From the NCBI GenBank assembly GCA_035946955.1, contig DASYYE010000236.1, positions 1-19,338 on the forward strand: a stretch of DNA of 19,338 bases, read 5' to 3'. Both the position numbers and the translations under genes were made by a program. Of this stretch, positions 14,826 to 19,338 are shown piece after piece; position 1 is the first letter of the stretch, and every line of letters begins with the position of its first letter. Under the pieces are notes generated by a model. The model was not told the DNA's origin and did not search any database. It saw nothing but the letters and a program-made list of their open reading frames with translations. The stretch is from DASYYE01 sp035946955. Lineage in GTDB: Bacteria > Actinomycetota > Actinomycetes > Streptosporangiales > Streptosporangiaceae.

Positions 14826-16639
14826 TCAGCCGAGGCGGCCCAGGAGGTCGTGGTAGCAGTCCCAGAGCTCGGGGGGCAGGTGCTCACCGAAGGTGCGGAA
14901 GTGCTCCAGAGTGTGCGCGGCCTCCCGCTTCCAGGCGTCGGTGTCGACGGAGAGCAAGGTGTCCAGGTCACTTTCACTGATGGCCATGCCGCTGGTGTCG
15001 AGTGCACCCGGGGCGGGCAGGTGGCCGACCGGGCTCGGGATGGCCTGCGCCTGGCCGGAGAGCCGTTCCACGACCCACTTCAGGACGCGGCTGTTCTCGC
15101 CGTATCCCGGCCACAGGAACCTGCCATCCTGGCTCTTACGGAACCAGTTGACGTAGTAGATGCGCGGCAGCTTGCTGGCGTCCGTGGCGCGGCCGATCTT
15201 CAGCCAGTGGGCGAAGTAGTCACCCATGTTGTAGCCACAGAAGGGAAGCATCGCGAAGGGGTCATAGCGCAGCTCGCCGACCTTGCCTTCGGCGGCCGCG
15301 GTCTTCTCCGAGGAGATGTTCGCGCCGAGGAACACGCCATGGGCCCAGTCGAAGGATTCGGTGACCAGCGGCACGGCGGTCGCACGCCGGCCACCGAACA
15401 AGATGGCCGAGATCGGGACACCCTGGGGGTCGTCCCATTCCGGGGCGATGATCGGGCACTGCTCCGCTGGTGTGGTGAAACGGGCATTCGGGTGCGCGGC
15501 GGGCTCGGGCGAGCCCGGAGTCCAGTCCCGGCCCTTCCAGTCGGTCAGGTGGGCGGGGGGTGCGTCGGTGAGACCTTCCCACCACACGTCGCCGTCGTCG
15601 GTGAGGGCGACATTGGTGAAGACGCTGTTGCCCCACAGCGCCGTAATCGCGTTGGCGTTGGTCGCAGCCCCGGTTCCGGGCGCGACGCCGAAGAACCCGG
15701 CCTCTGGGTTGATCGCGTACAGCCGGCCGTCCGGGCCGAAGCGCATCCAGGCGATGTCGTCGCCGACGGTCTCGACCTTCCAGCCGGGGATCGTGGGCTG
15801 GAGCATGGCGAGGTTCGTCTTGCCGCACATCGACGGGAAGGCGGCGGCCAGGTACTTGGTGTCACCGCTGGGGGGCGTGATCTTGAGGATGAGCATGTGC
15901 TCGGCCAGCCATCCCTCGTCGCGCGCCATCGCCGAACCGATGCGCAGCGCGAAGCACTTCTTGCCCAGCAGTGCGTTCCCGCCGTACCCGGAGCCGTAAG
16001 ACCATATCTCACGGGTCTCCGGGAAATGCGAGATGTACTTCGTCGCATTGCACGGCCAGGGCACGTCCGCCTGGCCGGGCTCCAGGGGAGCGCCGACCGA
16101 GTGGACGGCACGGACGAACGACCGCGCTCCTCGATCCACCGCAGTGCTGGCGTCCCCATCCTGGTCATGATCCGCATCGACACCGCCACGTAAGGCGAGT
16201 CAGTGACCTGGACACCGGGCTGGGAAATGCTGCCGCCCAGTGGGCCCATGCAGAACGGGACCACGTACATGGTGCGGCCACGCATACAGCCATCGAAGAT
16301 GTCCGCGAAGACCCGGCGCATCTCACCGGGAGCGACCCAGTTATTGGTCGGGCCGGCGTCTTCTTCCTTCTCGGAGCAGATGAAGGTGCGTGCCTCGACG
16401 CGAGCCACGTCACCCGGGTCGGAAGCACAGTGGAAGCTGTTCGGGCGGAGCTTCGGGTTGAGACGCGTGAAAGTCCCGTTCTCCACCAGGAGGCTGGTCA
16501 GGCGCTCCCACTCGCTCTGCGACCCGTCACACCAGGCAACCTGGTCCGGCTTGGCCAGCGCCGCGATATCGCGCACCCATCCGGCCAGCTCCGCGTAGCT
16601 TGTCTGTGGCCGGTCAAGGACATTTCCCGCGCTGGTCAT
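14826..16639 (-). pseudogene. pckG: GTP-dependent PEP carboxykinase broken by a one-base frameshift
   Basis: The enzyme converts oxaloacetate and GTP to PEP at the entry to gluconeogenesis. The first frame, from ATG 16639 (AAGGAGA upstream), encodes residues 1-173 with DAGPTNNW and MYVVPFCMGP, reaching WIEERG. It then continues out of frame. The second frame, from near 16124 to 14826, carries SFVRAVHSVGAPLEPG, the kinase P-loop FPSMCGKTNLAML with the catalytic Cys, GDDIAWMRFG and ENSRVLKW to the normal C-terminus. One missing base near 16119-16127 explains everything: adding it would give 604 residues, against 606 in M. tuberculosis. There is no other lesion, so this is either a very recent mutation or a sequence error. 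The 195-bp upstream spacer must hold its promoter, which I could not define. If only the second frame were made, it would lack the first third. Confidence 0.9.
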
Positions 16640-16834
16640 CGCCGTCTCCTTACCGTTGGCTCCGCAGCGGGTGACCGGCGTCCCCGAGGGCGGAAACCGC
16701 CTGGCCGATTGACCGCGGCGAGGGGCCTGTGCCCCATTTATCGCTTAGATATCCACGGTCGGGCCAGTGCCCAAGGTCCCCATGGCACGGGACGTGGGTC
16801 GTTGGCCCACATTCCGGGCTCCCAGACGGCACAT

Positions 16835-17251
16835 TCAGCCAGGCGCCTGCCCGATGTCGATCTCGGGTTCTTCACCGAGTACGGTCATCGCCTCGATGTA
16901 CGCGTCGGGGCCCAGCCATTCATCCAGATGCCCAGGGTCCACGTCTTCGACAAGGCTGCAGTTCCGCTGGTCGTAGACATAGATCTTCTTGTCTTCACCC
17001 AGGTAGGCCTGCACCGCCTCCCCCTCTATCACGTGCAGGGCCACACCATGCAAACGGGCGTTGTAGCGGCGGCCGCGCGCCTGGTCCCAAACCGGCAGCC
17101 TGACCACGTCAGCCTTTGTCAGGCCTTGGGCGATCGCCTCACGGCGGTCGCGTTCGGCCTCAAGTCCGCCGCGCAGCATGTGAGACAGGTCGAGCCCGGC
17201 GTCGCTGGCCCACTGGCCAAGGTCATCGGGCAGGTGGACGGTGATGTCCAT
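16835..17251 (-). CDS. Small protein with ribbon-helix-helix-like N-terminus (EXLDI-like)
   Basis: A 138-residue protein. The first ~45 residues (MDITVHLPDDLGQWASDAGLDL…LRGGLEAERDRREA) look like a ribbon-helix-helix DNA-binding unit: one strand, then two helices. The rest is a beta-rich domain (RRYNARLHGVALHV, EAVQAYLGEDKKIYVYDQ) with an acidic end, GEEPEIDI. This layout resembles the EXLDI protein family, which ends in a similar motif, but the motif here is not exact. ATG 17251 has GGAGGG three bases upstream. The thiolase gene ends 25 bp before it on the same strand, so it is probably the last gene of the PHA-type operon and may regulate it. No toxin gene is adjacent. Function unknown. Confidence 0.65.
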   Translation of the reverse strand: MDITVHLPDDLGQWASDAGLDLSHMLRGGLEAERDRREAIAQGLTKADVVRLPVWDQARGRRYNARLHGVALHVIEGEAVQAYLGEDKKIYVYDQRNCSLVEDVDPGHLDEWLGPDAYIEAMTVLGEEPEIDIGQAPG

Positions 17252-17276
17252 GGTCCCTCCACATACCGTGCGCGTG

Positions 17277-18428
17277 TCAGGCGAGGCACTCGATGATGGT
17301 CGCGTTGGCCTGGCCGCCGCCTTCGCACATCGTCAGCAGGCCGTACCTGCCGCCGCTGCGTTCAAGCTCGTGCAGGAGCCGTGTCATCAGGATCGCCCCG
17401 GTCGCGCCGAGCGGGTGCCCGAGCGCGATCGCGCCCCCGTTCGGGTTGGTCTTCTCCGGTGGCCCTCCGACCTCCGCCGCCCAGGCGAGCGGGACCGGCG
17501 CGAATGCCTCGTTGACCTCGAAGACGTCGATGTCCTCGACGCGCAGGTGCCCTCTGGCGAGAACCTGCTCGGTCGCGGGGATCACCGCGGTCATCATGAG
17601 GACCGGGTCGGATCCGGTTACCGCCATGGCGTGGATCCGGGCCCGGGGCGTGAGCCCGTAACGCCCGACAGCCGCCTGGGAGGCTATCAGCAGTGCTCCC
17701 GCGCCATCCGAGATCTGCGACGACGTCGCCGCCGTCACCTCCCAGCCCTCACGCAATGGCTTCAGCCGGGCCATCTGCTCGAGCGAAGTGTCCCGGCGAG
17801 GGCCTTCATCGATGGTCAGCCCGGCGAGGGGCGTGATCTCCGGGACGAACCTGCCCTCGTCGATCGCCCGCACCGCCCGGGCGTGGCTCTCCAGCGCGTA
17901 CCGCTCAAGCACGGGCCGGGTGAACCCCCACTTCTCGCACATCAACTGAGCCCCGCGGTGCTGGGTGATCTCCTGGTCGCCGTAGCGGTCGCGCCACCCC
18001 TGGCCGAACAGTGGCGGCATGCCCTTCTCCAGCGCCAGCGTGACCGGGGAGGTCATCGGCACCATGCTCATGCTTTCCACGCCCCCGGCCACGACCAGGT
18101 CCTGCAGGCCGGACATGACTCCCAGCGTGGCGAAGTGCACGGCCTGCTGCGAGGAGCCGCACTGGCGGTCGATGGCGACGCCAGGGACATTCTCCGGGAG
18201 CCCAGCCGCCAGCCACGCGTGCCGCGCGATGTCGGTCGACTGCGGGCCAACCTGCGACACGCAGCCCATGATCACGTCGTCCACGGCCGACGGGTCGGCG
18301 CCCGTCCGGGCCATCAGCTCGGCTAGCACGTGGGCCGCCAGATCGACCGGGTGGACACCGGAGAGGCCCCCGTTCCGCCTGCCGACGGGGGTGCGTACCG
18401 CCCCGGCGATGTACGCCTGCGGCTCCAT
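17277..18428 (-). CDS. Thiolase (acetyl-CoA C-acyltransferase, FadA-like)
   Basis: A 383-residue cytoplasmic thiolase that either condenses two acyl-CoAs or cleaves 3-ketoacyl-CoA. The nucleophile Cys90 is in DRQCGSSQQAV, Asn306 in NEAFAPVPLAW, His338 in GGAIALGHPLGATGA and the acid/base Cys368 in LTMCEGGGQANATII; all are intact. The CEGGGxANA form is typical of FadA-type thiolases of lipid and steroid degradation, while dedicated PhaA enzymes usually have CIGGGQG. Length is normal. ATG 18428 begins one base after the TGA of the SDR gene, so translation is coupled. In this operon it probably supplies 3-ketoacyl-CoA for reduction by the SDR, but it could run in the degradative direction. Confidence 0.93.
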   Translation of the reverse strand: MEPQAYIAGAVRTPVGRRNGGLSGVHPVDLAAHVLAELMARTGADPSAVDDVIMGCVSQVGPQSTDIARHAWLAAGLPENVPGVAIDRQCGSSQQAVHFATLGVMSGLQDLVVAGGVESMSMVPMTSPVTLALEKGMPPLFGQGWRDRYGDQEITQHRGAQLMCEKWGFTRPVLERYALESHARAVRAIDEGRFVPEITPLAGLTIDEGPRRDTSLEQMARLKPLREGWEVTAATSSQISDGAGALLIASQAAVGRYGLTPRARIHAMAVTGSDPVLMMTAVIPATEQVLARGHLRVEDIDVFEVNEAFAPVPLAWAAEVGGPPEKTNPNGGAIALGHPLGATGAILMTRLLHELERSGGRYGLLTMCEGGGQANATIIECLA

Positions 18429-18429
18429 G

Positions 18430-19191
18430 TCAGCGGGGCATCATCCGCAGTCCGGCGTCGAGCCGGACTGTCTCGCCGTTCAGGTATGTGTTGCGGACGA
18501 TCTCAAGCACCAGAGACGCATACTCGCCGGTCTGCCCGAACCGCCGCGGGGCGGCCATCGCCTGGGTGAGCGCTTGCCTGGTGGGCTCGGGGACCAGGCT
18601 GAGCATGGGGGTGTCGAACAGCCCTGGAGCGATCGACACCACACGGATGCCCAGGGACGCCAGGTCCCGCGCGGCCGCGAGGGTCAGGCCGACGACGCCG
18701 GACTTCGACGCCGCGTAGGCCGCCTGCCCGATCTGGCCCTCGTAAGCAGCGATGGACGCGGTGTTGATGATCACCCCCCGCTCCCCTGCCGGGTTGGGTT
18801 CGTTCGCCGCCATGGCTGCCGCGGCCAGGCGCAGCACGTTGAACGTGCCGACGAGGTTAATGCCCACGATCCGCTGGAACAGGTCGAGGTCGTGTGGTTC
18901 GCCGTGCCGGTCGACGATCCTGGCGCCCCAGCCCACGCCGGCGCAGTTCACCACCACCCGCAACGGCCCGAGGGCGGTTGCCCGCTTTACCGCGCTGGCG
19001 ATATCGGGTGCGCTCGTGACATCTGCCAGCACGAATACACCGGTCCCTGTGTCCGCGAGCTCCCTCCCCCGCTCACCATCGCTGTCCACGCACACCAGCT
19101 TGGCGCCGGCCTCGGACAGGCCCTGGGCGGTCGCCCGGCCCAGGCCCGATGCTGCCCCGGTGACGAGTGCGACCGTGCCGTCGATTTCCAT
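18430..19191 (-). CDS. SDR 3-hydroxyacyl-CoA dehydrogenase (HSD10-like)
   Basis: A 253-residue short-chain dehydrogenase with a Rossmann fold. It has TGAASGLG at 11-18, NCAG at 82-85, Asn112, Ser146 and the YxxxK pair Tyr159/Lys163 in QAAYAASKSG. The whole resembles HSD17B10-type 3-hydroxyacyl-CoA dehydrogenases, including the NTASIAAYEGQIGQAAYAAS segment and PGLFDTPML. Asp36 at the end of the second strand (CVDSDGE) predicts preference for NAD(H) over NADP(H). It can interconvert 3-ketoacyl-CoA and 3-hydroxyacyl-CoA, the role PhaB has in PHA synthesis. ATG 19191 has GTGAGG six bases upstream; the frame stays open further but would overlap the preceding gene. The gap to the PhaC stop is 16 bp. 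Confidence 0.92.
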   Translation of the reverse strand: MEIDGTVALVTGAASGLGRATAQGLSEAGAKLVCVDSDGERGRELADTGTGVFVLADVTSAPDIASAVKRATALGPLRVVVNCAGVGWGARIVDRHGEPHDLDLFQRIVGINLVGTFNVLRLAAAAMAANEPNPAGERGVIINTASIAAYEGQIGQAAYAASKSGVVGLTLAAARDLASLGIRVVSIAPGLFDTPMLSLVPEPTRQALTQAMAAPRRFGQTGEYASLVLEIVRNTYLNGETVRLDAGLRMMPR

Positions 19192-19207
19192 CAGAGCCTC
19201 ACAGGTG

Positions 19208-19338
19208 TCATTCGTGCACGTAGGTACCTGGAGCGGGCGCGATGGGCGGGTGCTGCTTGTTGCCCGGCGCTTTCGGGGCCGGCTTCTCGTCACCGGACCG
19301 GGCGATGAGCCACTCCGCCCAGCGCGGCCACCACGATC
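19208..19338 (-). CDS. phaC: PHA synthase, C-terminal end only (runs off the window)
   Basis: The minus-strand frame ending at TGA 19208-19210 encodes 42 residues from the window edge: SWWPRWAEWLIARSG, a Lys/Pro-rich link, then HPPIAPAPGTYVHE. The pattern 'WWP-W-x-x-WL…(R)SG…G(N/S)-x-x-xPPIxxAPGxYV' is that of class I poly(3-hydroxyalkanoate) synthases at their extreme C-terminus, where Trp residues and APGxYV are well conserved. The catalytic Cys, Asp and His are outside the window. PhaC polymerises (R)-3-hydroxyacyl-CoA on the granule surface. The SDR and thiolase genes directly downstream fit. The start lies beyond 19338. With only 42 residues seen, the call is strong but not certain. Confidence 0.75.
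   Translation of the reverse strand, partial: SWWPRWAEWLIARSGDEKPAPKAPGNKQHPPIAPAPGTYVHE

Noticed and set aside
14631..16193. A 520-codon plus-strand open frame across the PEP carboxykinase gene.
   Set aside because: It is antisense to a clearly recognised enzyme, and its sequence has no domain-like features. Long antisense frames are expected at this GC content.
1..19338. CRISPR array, tRNA or rRNA genes.
   Set aside because: No regularly spaced repeats were seen, and no cloverleaf with a CCA-type acceptor or conserved rRNA stretch was found by reading. A covariance search would be needed to exclude them fully.

Overview
The window comes from a high-GC actinomycete. Almost every gene has strongly G/C-biased third codon positions, starts are ATG or GTG, and the content is typical of soil Actinomycetota: a very large LuxR regulator with an ATPase domain, GTP-type PEP carboxykinase, an HbhA-like phasin with its XRE partner, a VOC protein and a secreted glutamic peptidase. 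The genus cannot be fixed from sequence alone. The G1 peptidase would fit an acid-soil lineage, but that is inference.

Left part (1-5400): a C-rich tract and a 69-bp inverted repeat precede an EntS-like MFS exporter (+). Next come a two-gene minus-strand pair (VOC protein and a small HEAGH protein of peptidase M41 type), a flavoprotein (+), a 45-residue gene on the minus strand that ends in a clear intrinsic terminator, and a two-helix membrane protein of unknown function (+).

Middle part (5400-11450): a secreted G1 glutamic endopeptidase (-) is preceded by a probable 45-residue membrane protein and by two similar operator-like sites. Upstream lie a 936-residue LuxR-family ATPase regulator (-) and an Hsp20 chaperone (-). 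A short SnoaL/NTF2-like protein (+) follows.

Right part (11450-19338) has a polyhydroxyalkanoate (PHA) or lipid-granule theme. A phasin-like protein and an XRE regulator lie in tandem on the minus strand. Each has a related palindrome centred on its -10 region, which suggests one regulator controls both. A 650-residue ketoacyl-ACP synthase III with an unrecognised ~290-residue N-terminal extension runs on the plus strand. It converges on a PEP carboxykinase gene broken by a one-base frameshift. At the right edge is a tight minus-strand operon, read right to left: the last 42 residues of what I take to be PHA synthase (PhaC), an SDR of 3-hydroxyacyl-CoA dehydrogenase type, a thiolase, and a ribbon-helix-helix-like small protein. 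Thiolase and SDR can supply 3-hydroxyacyl-CoA, PhaC polymerises it, and the phasin would coat the granule.

I saw no rRNA, tRNA, CRISPR array or intact insertion sequence.
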